Positions 26,299 through 36,131 of a DNA stretch of 64,000 bases are shown in pieces. A program made the translations under genes and the position numbers. The notes below the pieces were generated by a model. That model was given only the letters and a program-made list of their open reading frames with translations, searched no databases and was not told the DNA's origin. Positions within the stretch are counted from its first letter, which is position 1, and each line of letters starts with the position of its first letter. This stretch comes from DATAFF01 sp963744915 (lineage in GTDB: Bacteria > Pseudomonadota > Alphaproteobacteria > Rhizobiales > Aestuariivirgaceae): the NCBI GenBank assembly GCA_963744915.1, contig CAVUUY010000013.1, positions 372,001-436,000 of the forward strand, in the 5' to 3' direction.

Positions 26299-27594
26299 TC
26301 AACTCGTCATTCTCTTTTCGTCGACCTCTTGTGGCAACAAACGTCTGATGGCCAGTTGACCGCTCCGGCCCTTCACGCGCACGATCTCTTCCGGACCGAA
26401 GCTTACCTCTGTGGCCATCTCTGCTGTCGCGCAGTCGGCGATAATTTCACCCGCTTTGGCAAGACCGCACAGGCGGGCGGCATTGTTCACACTGTCGCCG
26501 ATCACGGTGTAATCGAACCGATGGCCTCCGCCGATGAGCCCGACGACCACCGGTCCATCGAAAAGTCCAATGCCCACCCGGCAAGAAGGCCTCGACGCCC
26601 CCAGTCCTTTCTGAATGGCGACAGCAGCGTCAATCGCATTGACCGCACGGTCGGCACCGTCAAACCGAGCGAGTACGGCATCACCGATCATTTTGTCTAC
26701 ATCGCCGCCGTGAGCCTCGATGATTTCAAGTTGCAGGCCGATGACCCGGTTTAGGAAATCGATCACCTCTTCAGGAGAATGGCGTTCTGCAAAGCCACTA
26801 AATCCACGCACGTCCGAATACAGCAGTGTAACGCGTAGCTTTTCAGGTTTCATGTGATTGGCTGCGCCGAGACGCATCGCGGCGACGGCCCGTGAGGAAA
26901 CGAGGCTCTCGAGACGCTGCCGCAAAGACATGATTAGGTTGTTGCGCAGATCGATGTCTGCCTGAGCTCGGCTCACCAGCCATGCAAGCGTACTGAGGGT
27001 AATCAAAAATAGAGCCAGCGGGATGATCAGGACGGGGCGCACCACCTTCCACACCAAGGCATCAAATCTGGCAGCCGGCTCATAGAGTTCGAAGACGGCT
27101 GCGACGCGTCCATCGGACCGATAAGGTATGTAGAGTTCATGGAACGCTTCCCCGACTGAATCTGCTCCTCCAGCATTGATGCTTCGCCCAGTGCCAGGGC
27201 ATTCCGAAGTTCCGGCTTATCCTCGATATTGCCGATCTCACTGGGCTCTGTCGCGAATACGGTCTTTCGATCACTGTTATACACCTTTAGCGTCGCGATT
27301 TTTGTCTCGCGCTGCTCGTGAGCGAATGCTTCTGCAAGGCTGGCAAGGTCAGCGTCCGTGAGGGCCTGGTTAGAGAGCAGCTTGTGCCAGGCATCCGGTG
27401 CTGACGCCTGGATCCCCATCGCAATGCCGTCGACCCTACGGGCGGCGAGTTGAAGGAGGACTTCGATCGTTGAAAGACGCGCGGTTTCGGTGGTTGCGTA
27501 GACGGTAGTTCGCAATAACCAGCAACAGCGCCGGCAGCACCCCGAGATAGAAATACCGCGCCAGCGGGAATGGAGCGTGTTTATCCGAAGGCAT
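26299..27594 (-). pseudogene. Membrane class III cyclase, two frameshifts
   Basis: The C-terminal catalytic part is intact (26299-27057): membrane helix 'PVLIIPLALFLITLSTLAWL', then 'VTLLYSDVRGFSGFAERHSP' with the first metal Asp, 'VDKMIGDAVLARFDG' with the second, and 'FDYTVIGDSVNNAARLCG'. Upstream is a periplasmic sensor-like domain in other frames: start 'MPSDKHAPFPLARYFYLGVL' at 27594 with a membrane helix, a shift near 27515, a helical region to 'GEASMLEEQIQS', a second shift near 27165, then 'AFHELYIPYRSDGRVAAVFE'. Read together it is a two-helix sensor cyclase making cAMP or cGMP. Leads an operon with cytochrome c. Confidence 0.75.
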
Positions 27595-27679
27595 GATCGC
27601 GTGGACTCATTTTCCGAATCGGGCAGCTCAGGATGCAAACACCAGCGGTCAGAATCACGCACCAATCTGTTCGGATGCG

Positions 27680-27693
27680 TTGATTTAGATCAA
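27680..27693 (-). promoter_or_regulatory. FNR/FixK-type box upstream of cyclase-cytochrome c
   Basis: TTGATTTAGATCAA is a perfect TTGAT-N4-ATCAA palindrome 85 bp upstream of the cyclase start at 27594. Confidence 0.75.
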
Positions 27694-27774
27694 CCCACCA
27701 ATCAGAGGCGAAACATATGTGGGCTCTATGTGGTCGTCTCGCCCGCGCGAAGGGATCGCAACACTTACTAACCA

Positions 27775-28281
27775 TCAGTCTCCTCGTTGATCGGTCGAAC
27801 ATAAAATAATCCAAGACGGTTTTGTCTCGCTGGAGCTCTGGATCGAAACATGTTCTCCGAATTTTGTGTGACCATGAAAGAATACTGGATAGCCGAGCAA
27901 TTTTCGCTGTCGAAACCGCTCCACTCCGTATAGCGATTGGAGGATACGAAGAAGATCTCTCGTGAAGACGCTTTCGACTTTGAAGATCCGGATTTGGAAA
28001 TGCATGCAGACGATGTTCCCATACTTTCCATATGAAAAATAGGCGAGCGGCACGGTCCGATCTGGATCGTCACCTTGTTCATAGAGGTCGAGTGAATTGT
28101 CGGAATGCACGATCTTCAACCCGAGCCTTGTCCGCGCAATGGACGCGATCTCATCGCTCGACATTTTCAGCGAGAATCCGCCAATCGAACTTGCCTCTCG
28201 GCCCAGCGCTACAGGATGGGAAAGACAGAGAAGAGTGATCGGCAAAACCAACTTCAGTCGAAAGGGGCGGTTCGGACCCAT
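27775..28281 (-). CDS. Exported hypothetical protein
   Basis: About 168 aa from ATG 28281 (ATG 28293 also possible). It opens with a signal peptide ('LKLVLPITLLCLSHPVALG', residues ~8-26). The mature part has 'GGFSLKMSSDEIASIARTRL' and several aromatic-rich strands ('FSYGKYGNIVCMHFQIRIF'). No known catalytic motif. It is divergent from the ABC-transporter relic, with a near-consensus FNR-type site between them. Confidence 0.55.
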   Translation of the reverse strand: MGPNRPFRLKLVLPITLLCLSHPVALGREASSIGGFSLKMSSDEIASIARTRLGLKIVHSDNSLDLYEQGDDPDRTVPLAYFSYGKYGNIVCMHFQIRIFKVESVFTRDLLRILQSLYGVERFRQRKLLGYPVFFHGHTKFGEHVSIQSSSETKPSWIILCSTDQRGD

Positions 28282-28330
28282 GTGCGCTACCATCCTGGCA
28301 CGCAATCTGCACCGTTCCAAAGGCGCGGCT

Positions 28331-28344
28331 ATGATCTAAGTCAA
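28331..28344. promoter_or_regulatory. Near-consensus FNR/FixK-type box
   Basis: ATGATCTAAGTCAA differs from TTGAT-N4-GTCAA by one base. It lies in the divergent region between the exported hypothetical gene and the ABC-transporter relic. Confidence 0.4.
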
Positions 28345-28376
28345 TGATCGCCGCTGTTGCTCCTTAGAATTAGAAT

Positions 28377-29371
28377 ATGGACTATTCTAGGGTGCGAACC
28401 CCATCCCTCGACGACGACGCTCCGCTGTACGCGCCGGCAATGGTTCTTCCCAATTCCCTATATAGATACATTTGGACCACCAGCCGGCGCCGCCAGCTCC
28501 GACTTTGTCTGATGACCTCCATTCTGGCGCCGCTCGGGATCGTACCGTTGGAACTCCAGCGGCGGATTGTAGATATGGCAATCAATTCCGCGCGCGTCGA
28601 TTTTCCTCCTGGTATTGGGCGGGATCTACTTTGCCGTCGTTCTGCTTTACGGCGGCATCAAATTCACACTCAACATGGAAGGAGGCCTGGTGCTCGAGGA
28701 TGTCACTCTCGATCTTCGTCAGCGAATGATTGACCACCTTCATGGGCCACAAGGATCTTCGTCACATGGCACGGGCCATATCGGTGATGACGGCGGAGGC
28801 AGAGGAAGTCGGAAATTTCGCTTCCGACAGCTTTGCGCACCCCCTGCTTCAGGAGGGTACCATTTTATGGACGCTAGGCTACCTCATTTGGGTTCAGCCC
28901 GAAGTCGCGGGCCTCGCCACCCTTGTCTACCTTCCACAGCTCCTTCTCGTACCGCGGCTTCAGGGTGCGATTAATCGACTGTCGCGCAGGAGAACTGTCC
29001 TACAAAGAACGATAGGCAAGAATATTATTGAAATGGGAAGGTTGGAACAACTAACAGCACCACTCGCGGCGCCAACATGCGCGGATTTTGGCAAACCAAA
29101 TCTTTCGTACCCGAATCCGTATCTACAAACTCAAATATGTTCTGAATTTTCTGAGCAACTTCCTCCACTCATTGGGCCCTGTCCTTGTGCTTGTTGTTGG
29201 GGGATATTAGTCATCAGGGGTCAGACAGAGGTAAGCACGCTGGTGGTTTTCATGTCAGGTTTTAACCGAATTTCCGATCCTTGGGCCGATATCGTGGCAT
29301 TCTATCGCTCACTTTCCCACGCCCATGTGGCCTACGATCTTGTTCGTTCGGCGCTATTAGACAGACGATAG
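28377..29371 (+). pseudogene. ABC exporter membrane-domain relic
   Basis: Three successive frames spell the transmembrane domain of a type I ABC exporter: 'SLYRYIWTTSRRRQLRLCL' to 'PLELQRRIVDMAI' (28377-28600), 'GIYFAVVLLYGGIKFTLNME' and 'VLEDVTLDLRQRMIDHLHG' (28615-28745), then 'TLGYLIWVQPEVAGLATLVY' and 'VIRGQTEVSTLVVFMSGFNR' (28730-29371). At least three frameshifts. No Walker A, signature or Walker B motif follows, so either the family is a stand-alone membrane half or the ATPase part has been lost. Non-functional as read. Confidence 0.65.
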
Positions 29372-29420
29372 GCCTCTGACGACAACGTCTGAAGCTTGCC
29401 TCGAAGAAAGTGAAAAAATT

Positions 29421-30184
29421 TCAATCCAGGATGCGCTCGCATTTCCAACTTGGTGGCGGAGTGATCCCGGAGGGCAGTCTCGTCGTATCGTCTCTGCAGG
29501 TGTCGGCAAGCTGAGCTTGCACCAAACCAGTCGAACGTGACAGGTCAGCCCCTCGCAGATCTGCGAGATAGAACTGAACATTTTGAAGATCGGCATTAAC
29601 GAACCGTGCCGCCTGCAAATCAGTGCGGGCCAAAGATGCGCCTCTGAGGATCGTTCCAGTGAGTTCGGCGTCTATGAGGACTGCACGTTCGAGATTTGCC
29701 TTTTCGAAATTGCTCCGCCGAGACGTGAATTGGAGAGATTGGCACGTGTCAGGCTGGCTTTTACGAGTTGCGCAGAGCTCAGATCGGCGCCGCTGAGATC
29801 AGCGCGATCCAGCGTAGCCTTGGTGAGAATAACCCTTGAAAGGTCAGCGCCCGTTAAACGGGCTCTCATCAAAACTGCATTGGTCAGGTCTGCGCCACTT
29901 AGATCAGCACCGGCGAGATCGCTGTCGGAGAAGTTAACCCTGGTTAATTTTGCACCGTGAAAGTTGTAGCCGGTCATTATCCGATTCACCCTGGTGCATC
30001 CTGTCCAGTCGATACCTGGGCCTGGACGGTCGTCGCAGCTAGCCTCACTGATCGTGGGGCCGCTAAGCAGAGACAACAGGGTCAGGAATGCGATCAAAGA
30101 TATCTGCAATTCCCAGGCAGTTCCGCGCCAGGCTGCTCGCCGTGGGCGATATGGAATATTTCGGCTGCCAGGACGTAGAACCAT
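29421..30184 (-). pseudogene. Exported pentapeptide-repeat protein, one frameshift
   Basis: Long runs of A(D/N)LxX pentapeptides: 'ADLSGADLTNAVLMRARLTG' in the first frame (29672-30184) and 'ARTDLQAARFVNADLQNVQF' in the second (29421-29633), separated by a frameshift near 29690. The repeats should fold as a right-handed quadrilateral beta-helix. The N-terminus has a hydrophobic segment ('ISLIAFLTLLSLLSG') and 'DWTGC' just before the repeats, so it is probably exported. The start is uncertain. Biochemical role unknown. Confidence 0.65.
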
Positions 30185-30389
30185 GGGGCGAGATGGGCGG
30201 TCTGCAACGTCGAAATATCGAATGTCACCTCGCGAGGAATACTCCCTTTGTCGAATTCGGAAGTGGGCAGAGCTTGTTCAAGACGCCTGAATCGGTAAAA
30301 GTCTTTGGTGCGCAAAACTGGCACTTTGGGACGACCCACCCAGCCGATGGGGACACGGGCAACCTGGCTGAGAACATGTATTTTCAACA

Positions 30390-31289
30390 ATGAACGATGA
30401 AGGCGACATCGACGAGCCTGTCCAACGTAAGCTGGCGGCGATCATGTCAGCTGACGTTGTCGGTTATAGCCGGTTGATGGGATTGGACGAGGCCGAGACG
30501 CTCCGGCGCCTTTCCGATCTAAGGAAAGTCGTAGACACCCTTATTGAACAGCGTGGCGGGCGGATCGCCGGGACGGGCGGCGACAGCGTGCTGGCCGAGT
30601 TTCCCAGCGTCGTGGAGGCTGCGGCCTGCGCGGTGGAAATCCAGCAGGCTAACGGGGCCCTGAACGCGACCCACAGTGAAGACCAAAAAATGCTTTTGCG
30701 GGTGGGGTTGAACGTCGGGGATGTCATTGTGCAAGACGACACGATATTCGGAGATGGCGTCAATGTTGCGGCACGGTTGGAGGCCATGGCGCCGGCGGGT
30801 GGGATATGCATTTCGCAGCTCGCTCGCGACCATCTCCAGGACAAGGCCACTTATACCTTCGAGGACCTTGGTGCCTTGTCCTTGAAAAACATCGCCCGGC
30901 CGGTTCAAGCCTTCGCATTGATTTATGACGCAGATAGCACTCAGAACGAACCCGCAGGATCAGAAAAAAATCTGGACGAGGCCAGTCCAACGGAAATTGC
31001 TTTCTGGGAATCGATCCAGGAGAGCACTGGCCGTGAAGAATACGCTGCGTATCTTGAGCAATACCCTACGGGCTCCTTCAGTGCGGTCGCGAAGGCGAGG
31101 TTAGCAGACCTCGATATTGCTCCGGAACTTCCTGCCGAAGACGCCCTGAAAGTGGAACTGTTATTTTGGGAGAGTGTGAAGGACAGTTCCGATCCCGCAC
31201 CGTTCCAGGCCTATCTGGACAAATATCCAGAAGGCCAGTTTGTCGACCTCGCTTTGGGCGCGGTGAAAAGGGATAAGACCTCATCCTAG
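30390..31289 (+). CDS. Class III adenylate/guanylate cyclase with C-terminal repeats
   Basis: A 299-aa soluble cyclase. The catalytic domain spans ~10-180: 'RKLAAIMSADVVGYSRLMG' (first metal Asp), 'GGRIAGTGGDSVLAEFPS' (second metal Asp region), 'IFGDGVNVAARLEAMA'. After a linker come two similar units of ~35 residues, 'AFWESIQESTGREEYAAYLE' and 'LFWESVKDSSDPAPFQAYLD', each ending in a '(Y)P.G.F/Q' turn; this FWES-type repeat is seen at the ends of rhizobial cyclases. Intact, unlike its neighbours. Expected product cAMP; partners unknown. Confidence 0.85.
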   Translation: MNDEGDIDEPVQRKLAAIMSADVVGYSRLMGLDEAETLRRLSDLRKVVDTLIEQRGGRIAGTGGDSVLAEFPSVVEAAACAVEIQQANGALNATHSEDQKMLLRVGLNVGDVIVQDDTIFGDGVNVAARLEAMAPAGGICISQLARDHLQDKATYTFEDLGALSLKNIARPVQAFALIYDADSTQNEPAGSEKNLDEASPTEIAFWESIQESTGREEYAAYLEQYPTGSFSAVAKARLADLDIAPELPAEDALKVELLFWESVKDSSDPAPFQAYLDKYPEGQFVDLALGAVKRDKTSS

Positions 31290-31352
31290 AGGCCGTCCCC
31301 CTGCGGTTGAGAGAGGGTAGCTCACCCGACTGCGAAATCCCCCCACCCATTT

Positions 31353-31922
31353 TTATCGGACCGGTAGCTCGAACGTCGCTGCGCGCTCGCCGTGCGGGAC
31401 GCCGATAACCGTCCTCGCCTCCTCGACCCATCCGATTTTGTCGCGCCGCCGATTGATCATTAGCGAATACTTTTGCAGCGCCTTTTCGACGACGGAATGC
31501 AATTGGCGGGTGTCGGTTCGCGAATATAGAGGCATCACAGTCAGGATGCCAATCATTGTCCCAGCATAGAGTCGCGCATCTTTACTCTCGTCCTCATCGC
31601 TGGCAACTCGCCTACAATATTCGGAAGCATTATTCTGATAGGAGGCCCCTGCCGGCATTTTGAGTCGAACAAGCTCATCGAGAGTAGCCTCTATGCGTTG
31701 CCGCCTTCCGCCTAGATAGTAGATCAATGTCTTTACGAGTTTGGATTTCAAGTGAATTAGCAAGCCGACACCCCAAACGGTAGCGAGTAGAATCAAAAAA
31801 GCCGAGCCGGGTTGGCGCGGCGAAAAAATCAGAGCAACGACGAAACAGAAAGCTATATCGAAGAGGGTCCCAACGGCTACGACAATCCAGCTGTTGCGCT
31901 TCATGAGAGAATCACTGCTCAT
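31353..31922 (-). CDS. Hypothetical two-helix membrane protein
   Basis: A 189-aa protein from ATG 31922 (31940 also possible). Two close membrane helices ('SWIVVAVGTLFDIAFCFVVA', 'AFLILLATVWGVGLLIHL') are followed by a cytosolic helical part with conserved-looking 'AGTMIGILTVMPLYSRTDT'. No known domain recognised. The downstream neighbour on the same strand is separate. Confidence 0.5.
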   Translation of the reverse strand: MSSDSLMKRNSWIVVAVGTLFDIAFCFVVALIFSPRQPGSAFLILLATVWGVGLLIHLKSKLVKTLIYYLGGRRQRIEATLDELVRLKMPAGASYQNNASEYCRRVASDEDESKDARLYAGTMIGILTVMPLYSRTDTRQLHSVVEKALQKYSLMINRRRDKIGWVEEARTVIGVPHGERAATFELPVR

Positions 31923-31959
31923 GGCTTGCCTTCCAATCATCTTTCTCGGCCCGCCTCAT

Positions 31960-32298
31960 TCAGTCCGCAACTAGGCTTACCTCTTTCGATAGTCCGGTTG
32001 TCGAGTGCTCCGTGAAGGACGGCTTAGCGATCAGCCTGAACCGAAAAATCGGGGCAGCCTGGCTTAGGTCGAAATCCTCACTCCGGTTCATCCTGACGAG
32101 AGCCAATCGGGAAAGTCGCGCCGGATCTGCTTCTCCCCGGTCAGCAAAATAGATGATCAGTAACGCCAATTCCCGGCGCATTCGGATCTCGCCCCTTCCT
32201 TCGTGCGGCAGCGCGTCCAAGGCGGCGTCGAAGGCCATTCCCATCGCCTTCAACGATTTCGGATCGTAAACACGATAATGCGGGGTCATTTTGCCCAT
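31960..32298 (-). CDS. Hypothetical helical protein
   Basis: About 112 aa from ATG 32298 ('MGKMTPHYRVYDPKSLKAMG'); ATG 32337 would add 13 residues. The core 'FDAALDALPHEGRGEIRMRR' and 'LALLIIYFADRGEADPARLS' is helical with no membrane span. I recognise the style of short rhizobial stress-island proteins but no function. Confidence 0.5.
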   Translation of the reverse strand: MGKMTPHYRVYDPKSLKAMGMAFDAALDALPHEGRGEIRMRRELALLIIYFADRGEADPARLSRLALVRMNRSEDFDLSQAAPIFRFRLIAKPSFTEHSTTGLSKEVSLVAD

Positions 32299-32394
32299 TT
32301 CGCTCGCTCGCCCTCGCAAATCGCGACGGTCATTCATCGACACGTGAGGCAGCGTTTTCACGCACATGCGCGAATTTAGACCAGCAGAACCTAT

Positions 32395-32414
32395 CGCGCT
32401 GTTCAGTTTTGCTC
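32395..32414 (-). repeat. 20-bp motif, copy 1
   Basis: On the minus strand GAGCAAAACTGAACAGCGCG, matching the site at 39458-39477 with one difference. Both lie 95-145 bp upstream of minus-strand genes. Function unknown; a shared promoter or regulator site is possible. Confidence 0.45.
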
Positions 32415-32503
32415 AGGTCGGACCAGGGCTGCTCTGCAGACGCGGAGGGTCGCCTCGTCTGAGCGGGGTTTTTCGGCTATCTGCACACACCCACAATCAA
32501 AGC

Positions 32504-32529
32504 GGAACGGGGGGCTTACACTGGGCGTT
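32504..32529 (+). promoter_or_regulatory. EcfG-type stress promoter
   Basis: GGAAC, 17 bases, then CGTT: the -35/-10 pattern of the alphaproteobacterial general-stress sigma factor EcfG. It ends 25 bp before the ATG of the 45-aa membrane protein. Confidence 0.75.
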
Positions 32530-32554
32530 GGCTCACAAATAGGAAGAGACCACC

Positions 32555-32692
32555 ATGATCGCCTATGTACCTGCCATCATTGTCCTGAGCCTTGCTGCGG
32601 GGCTTCTCGCGGCTGATTCATACGGCCGTAAGAGCTGGGAACTCGAAATCTGGGAAGCCGTGAGCGGCTTCTATCGGAAATTGACACCATAG
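32555..32692 (+). CDS. 45-aa single-helix membrane protein, EcfG-driven
   Basis: Codes for 45 residues: one membrane helix ('AYVPAIIVLSLAAGLLAADS') and an amphipathic tail 'WELEIWEAVSGFYRKL'. AGGAAGAG precedes the ATG. A second gene at 45048-45179 has the same plan (helix, then GWELRLW...LYKML tail), the same length, and the same EcfG-type promoter at nearly the same distance (25 vs 26 bp). Conservation of both product and promoter argues strongly that both are real genes. Function unknown; a stress-linked membrane micropeptide is the inference. Confidence 0.7.
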   Translation: MIAYVPAIIVLSLAAGLLAADSYGRKSWELEIWEAVSGFYRKLTP

Positions 32693-32812
32693 ATATGTCT
32701 AATGTCGTCGGCTCTCTTCGCAGGGACCTTGTTCAGAGTAGCCCCGCATATCCGAGAACTAGGGAAGCTTAATTCGCAGTTTGTTGATCAGGCGGATCGT
32801 GGAGGTTGTTCG

Positions 32813-33169
32813 GTGAAGACGAGGATTCAGAGGGCCGTTGTACCGTTCGTAATGCTGCTGGCCCTGACGGTGCAAGGGGCCGCCCAGGATCTGCCCGTAT
32901 TGGGACAGGGTAACCTTTCCTGCACCTCGTGGACCGAACGTCGAGCAGGCGATGCGGTCGATGCCGCCACCATGATCGCCTGGGCGCTCGGCTATATGAC
33001 TGCGTATAACCAGTATGGTGCGGAACCCAAGGGTGATGTGTCTGGCGGACAGCATACGGCGGAACTCGCGAAGTGGATCGACGATTACTGCCGCAAGAAT
33101 CCGTCCGATAGCTTCTACGGTGCGACCGCTGCGCTCATTCGCAAATTCCAGAACGTTTCCAGCCCCTGA
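32813..33169 (+). CDS. Exported small hypothetical protein
   Basis: A 118-aa protein from GTG 32813, preceded by GGAGGTTG. Signal peptide 'AVVPFVMLLALTVQGAAA'-like (residues ~8-24, ending GAAQ). The mature part has two Cys ('LSCTSWTERRAGDA', 'WIDDYCRKNPSD') and a helix 'MIAWALGYMTAYNQYG', reminiscent of HdeA-like and Rap1a-like small periplasmic proteins with one disulfide. Function not known. Confidence 0.65.
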   Translation: MKTRIQRAVVPFVMLLALTVQGAAQDLPVLGQGNLSCTSWTERRAGDAVDAATMIAWALGYMTAYNQYGAEPKGDVSGGQHTAELAKWIDDYCRKNPSDSFYGATAALIRKFQNVSSP

Positions 33170-33222
33170 TCGCGAGCCGGAAGCAAAAAACCATGTCCAG
33201 TATTCACATTAATGTTTCGAAG

Positions 33223-34364
33223 CTAGCCTTCGAGGAAGTGCCCCAGGATCTTCAGTGAGCGCACCCGATCACAGACGATCTTGACCATGGCCAGCAACGG
33301 AACAGCCAGGATGGCGCCAGGCACGCCCCACATCCAGAACCAAAACACGAGCGCCAAGATGACCAGCACTGGGTTTAATGTGAAGCGCCGCGCTAACAGC
33401 ATCGGCGTCAGGGTTTCGCCCTCGACGAGGTGGATGCCGAGGTAGAGGCCCGGCGGCAGCAAAGCCCACAATAAGGTGTCGAAGCTCAGAAGTCCGGCGA
33501 GGAGGAAGATGAAGGTTCCAAACAGCGGTCCCAAATCGGAATGTAGTTGAGCAGGAAGGCTGTGGCCCCCCACAATAAGGGGTCTCCAAGCCCGCAAAGA
33601 TACATCGCGGTCGCGGTGGCGACGCCGACCGCAGCATTCATGACCGTGATCGTCACCAGATAGGCAGAGATGTCTTCCTCGATCTGTTGAGAGATGTCGA
33701 CGGCTTGTCGCTTGTCCTTGAACTTCGGCAGAACTTCGACGATGCGTCGAAGGAAGATATCGCCCGACACCAACAGAAAGTAGAGCACCAGGACGGTCGT
33801 AAACAGACCATCGAGGACTGCACGCGTTCCCGCAAACAGCGCGCCCGTCAGGCCGAGATCGCGGTGAACCTGAACGACAGAACCCGTAGTTCCGGTATCC
33901 GCGACCTGTTCGGCCTGTTGAATGACCTTCTGCAGCGCTTCGATTGGGGCCTTTAGGACCGCCAGGTGAGCTTCAAGGCGCGGTATGCCTTCCGGCAACC
34001 TCTGCGCCCAAGTCGCCGCAGGGACTGATAAGGCTGCCACAAGACCCACAAGCGATCCAATAACCAGCAGGATTGCCAAGAGCGCTCCGACGACGCTTGG
34101 TAAGTGCATACGCTCCAGGAGACGCACAGCGGGCTGCAGAAGGAGTTTCAACACGAAGGCGAGCATGATGGGGAGAATGATCGAGCTTGCGACGTAGAGC
34201 GCCGCCAAAACGCTCAACACGAAAAGACCTCCGAGAAAGAACGTCTGCGGACTTGGCAACGGCATCTCTGACTCGGACGCGTTGGCCTCTTCGTCCGGGC
34301 CAGGAGCTTCCGGGACCAGTGCGACAGGCGGCAGACGCGGTATTCTCGGGTCATCAACAATCAT
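33223..34364 (-). pseudogene. AI-2E family transporter, one frameshift
   Basis: A ~380-aa PerM/AI-2E-type membrane protein. First frame (from ATG 34364): acidic N-terminus, 'TFFLGGLFVLSVLAALYVAS', 'IILPIMLAFVLKLLLQPAV', a soluble insert, 'LFTTVLVLYFLLVSGDIFL' and 'LWGATAFLLNYIPI'. A frameshift near 33535 interrupts the conserved 'NYIP.IGP' stretch; the second frame resumes with 'LGPLFGTFIFLLAGLL', 'GIHLVEGETLTPMLLARRFT' and 'ILALVFWFWMWGVPGAILAV', ending at 33223. All conserved parts are present, so a single indel is the only lesion. Family members are channels or exporters of unclear substrate. Confidence 0.75.
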
Positions 34365-34627
34365 CGGCGCTTTCCAAACCCCTGTAGCGCGAAAGCCATT
34401 CGTGGCGCTATCTCGTCAAGGGAGTTGGCGTATTGAAAACAATCTCCGCCCAAACTGGAAGCGCAGATCCATAAAGAGGGCATGCAAAGCGATTACCAGT
34501 GTTGGTGGCGCTCCCCTCAACAGAGAAATTCGCCAAGGCAACCGGTTGATGCCTGTTGATGCCTATTGTCGTGACGTGGCAGTGCCGGTCGAAACCGCCA
34601 AGTCACTTATCACCCGACGTTAGCCAA

Positions 34628-34880
34628 TCACTCGGACCGCCTACTGAGTCGCAGAGGACCATTGAGCTTTCGGGGTGAAGTTTCCTGACCTGCCAGCGCA
34701 AGAGCAACTATGGGATTGTAGCTATCGACCATTGATGTCGGGATCAGGATGCTCGCTCCACGCTCCTTCGTCGTTTCATAGATGATATTCATGGCGCGGA
34801 GCTGCAAAGCCGTCGGATTATCCGCAGAGATCGTGGCTGCCTCGACAAATTTTCCCGCTATTGCAGCCTCGGCCTATGGA
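34628..34880 (-). pseudogene. Band-7/SPFH (slipin) C-terminal fragment
   Basis: On the minus strand an open stretch of ~80 residues reads 'VEAATISADNPTALQLRAMN' then 'IIYETTKERGASILIPTSMV' and DSYNP, the typical C-terminal end of SPFH/slipin proteins, ending at the TGA at 34628. The N-terminal membrane anchor and band-7 domain are missing. A relic of a membrane-scaffold protein, not a working gene. Confidence 0.6.
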
Positions 34881-35690
34881 GGCGGTTCCAAGGACTACCT
34901 TTCGTTTAGCCTGATCGGAATGCTTTTGCGCGAGGGGCAAATTCGGCGAGATGAGGAAATCGGACGCGGCCGCCATGTCGCGACCGTGCGGTAGATCCCG
35001 TTCTCGACGGATGTCGTTGCATTGTATCCAACTACAAGGAATGCGGCCGATAGAATTGAAAGGGTCCGCAACTTGAGCGCGGGGTTACATGAACGCGCGC
35101 CGTTTCATTGGAGTAGCGCCGCTCGCCTTGCGAGAGATTGCAACGAAGTCGAAGCCCAGATCGACGCAAACGTCGTTTGGGCGGCAGAATGTCCACGCGA
35201 AGAGCGACATTCATCAGGAACAATCGCCGCGACAGACGGAATGACGGTTGACGCGCTGAGAACGGTGTCAATTATCGGGGGTGCATATTGTGTGTGCCGC
35301 AACCGAAATAAGCACCCTGCGCAAGAATAAAGTTGAAACTGCCACCGATTGCATGGTGTGCCGCAATCTTCTCGCTCTGACATGATTTTATCCTCTCCTA
35401 TCCCAACACGGCAGAAAACAAGGAAAACTTAGGGGGCGCTGGCCGAGTGAGGTCGCCACGGGACGATGGCACAAGCAAGCCTTGGTGCGGAGACACACGC
35501 GAAGCTAATCGGCGGCCTCGAAGCGTGACTTTCACATCTAACCAAATCCAACGGATCGGAGTAACGGCACGTGGGGCCGAGATAGAGGCTTGGCTGAACA
35601 GTTAGTCAAGCTAGGCTATACTTTGATTGAGACAGAAATGTAAATGCGGCAATGCACATTGCGGGAAGAGGGTGTGGCGAAGCGGTCGTC
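34881..35690. other. Intergenic, nothing recognised
   Basis: About 800 bp with only short open frames that do not look coding. Probably decayed sequence between the slipin fragment and the CsbD pair. Confidence 0.4.
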
Positions 35691-35694
35691 AGTT

Positions 35695-35737
35695 GGTTGG
35701 GGAAGCTAACCGCCCCACCCATGGCGGCTTCCCAATA
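35695..35737 (-). terminator. Hairpin after CsbD copy 1
   Basis: TTGGGGAAGC..CCGCC, loop, GGCGG..TTCCCAA forms a two-part stem just past the CsbD stop (35750). The same hairpin follows CsbD copy 2. Confidence 0.55.
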
Positions 35738-35749
35738 CGTGTTCTGTCG

Positions 35750-35947
35750 TTACTCCATATTGCTGGACCTGGAATCGACTTCGGTCTTGGCTCTTTCGGC
35801 CGTGAATTCGTTGTGCTTCTGGAGGTCGCCCTCGAGCTTCGTGCGTCGGCCCTTAATAACATCAAGATTCTCAGTGAGCTTGCCCCACTCGGCCTGAACC
35901 TTAGCGCTGAATTCCTTCCATTTTCCTTCGATTTGATCCCAATTCAT
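35750..35947 (-). CDS. CsbD family protein, copy 1
   Basis: A 65-aa CsbD/YjbJ-type stress protein: 'MNWDQIEGKWKEFSAKVQAE' at the N-terminus, then 'WGKLTENLDVIKGRRTKLEG'. The protein is hydrophilic and helical. It aligns throughout with copy 2 (36184-36384), lacking one residue of 'TADDLD'. An FNR/FixK-type palindrome lies 71 bp upstream of the ATG. Family members are abundant under general stress; their biochemical role is unclear. Confidence 0.88.
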   Translation of the reverse strand: MNWDQIEGKWKEFSAKVQAEWGKLTENLDVIKGRRTKLEGDLQKHNEFTAERAKTEVDSRSSNME

Positions 35948-36017
35948 GATGAGTTTTTTCCTCTCACAAGGGACTGTCAGGTGAGGGGTGTATATGCCGC
36001 CAGTCGCCCTAGCGACA

Positions 36018-36031
36018 TTGATGTGGATCAA
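36018..36031 (-). promoter_or_regulatory. FNR/FixK-type box upstream of CsbD copy 1
   Basis: TTGATGTGGATCAA, a perfect TTGAT-N4-ATCAA site 71 bp upstream of the start codon. Confidence 0.75.
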
Positions 36032-36131
36032 TGACCTTACCCTTTTACGGACTCAGTTGCGGTGGGCAAAGGCGGGCAGGACATTTCCCCCAACAAGTTT
36101 TCCATCAAGCCAGCGGCTTAACATGGTAGCG

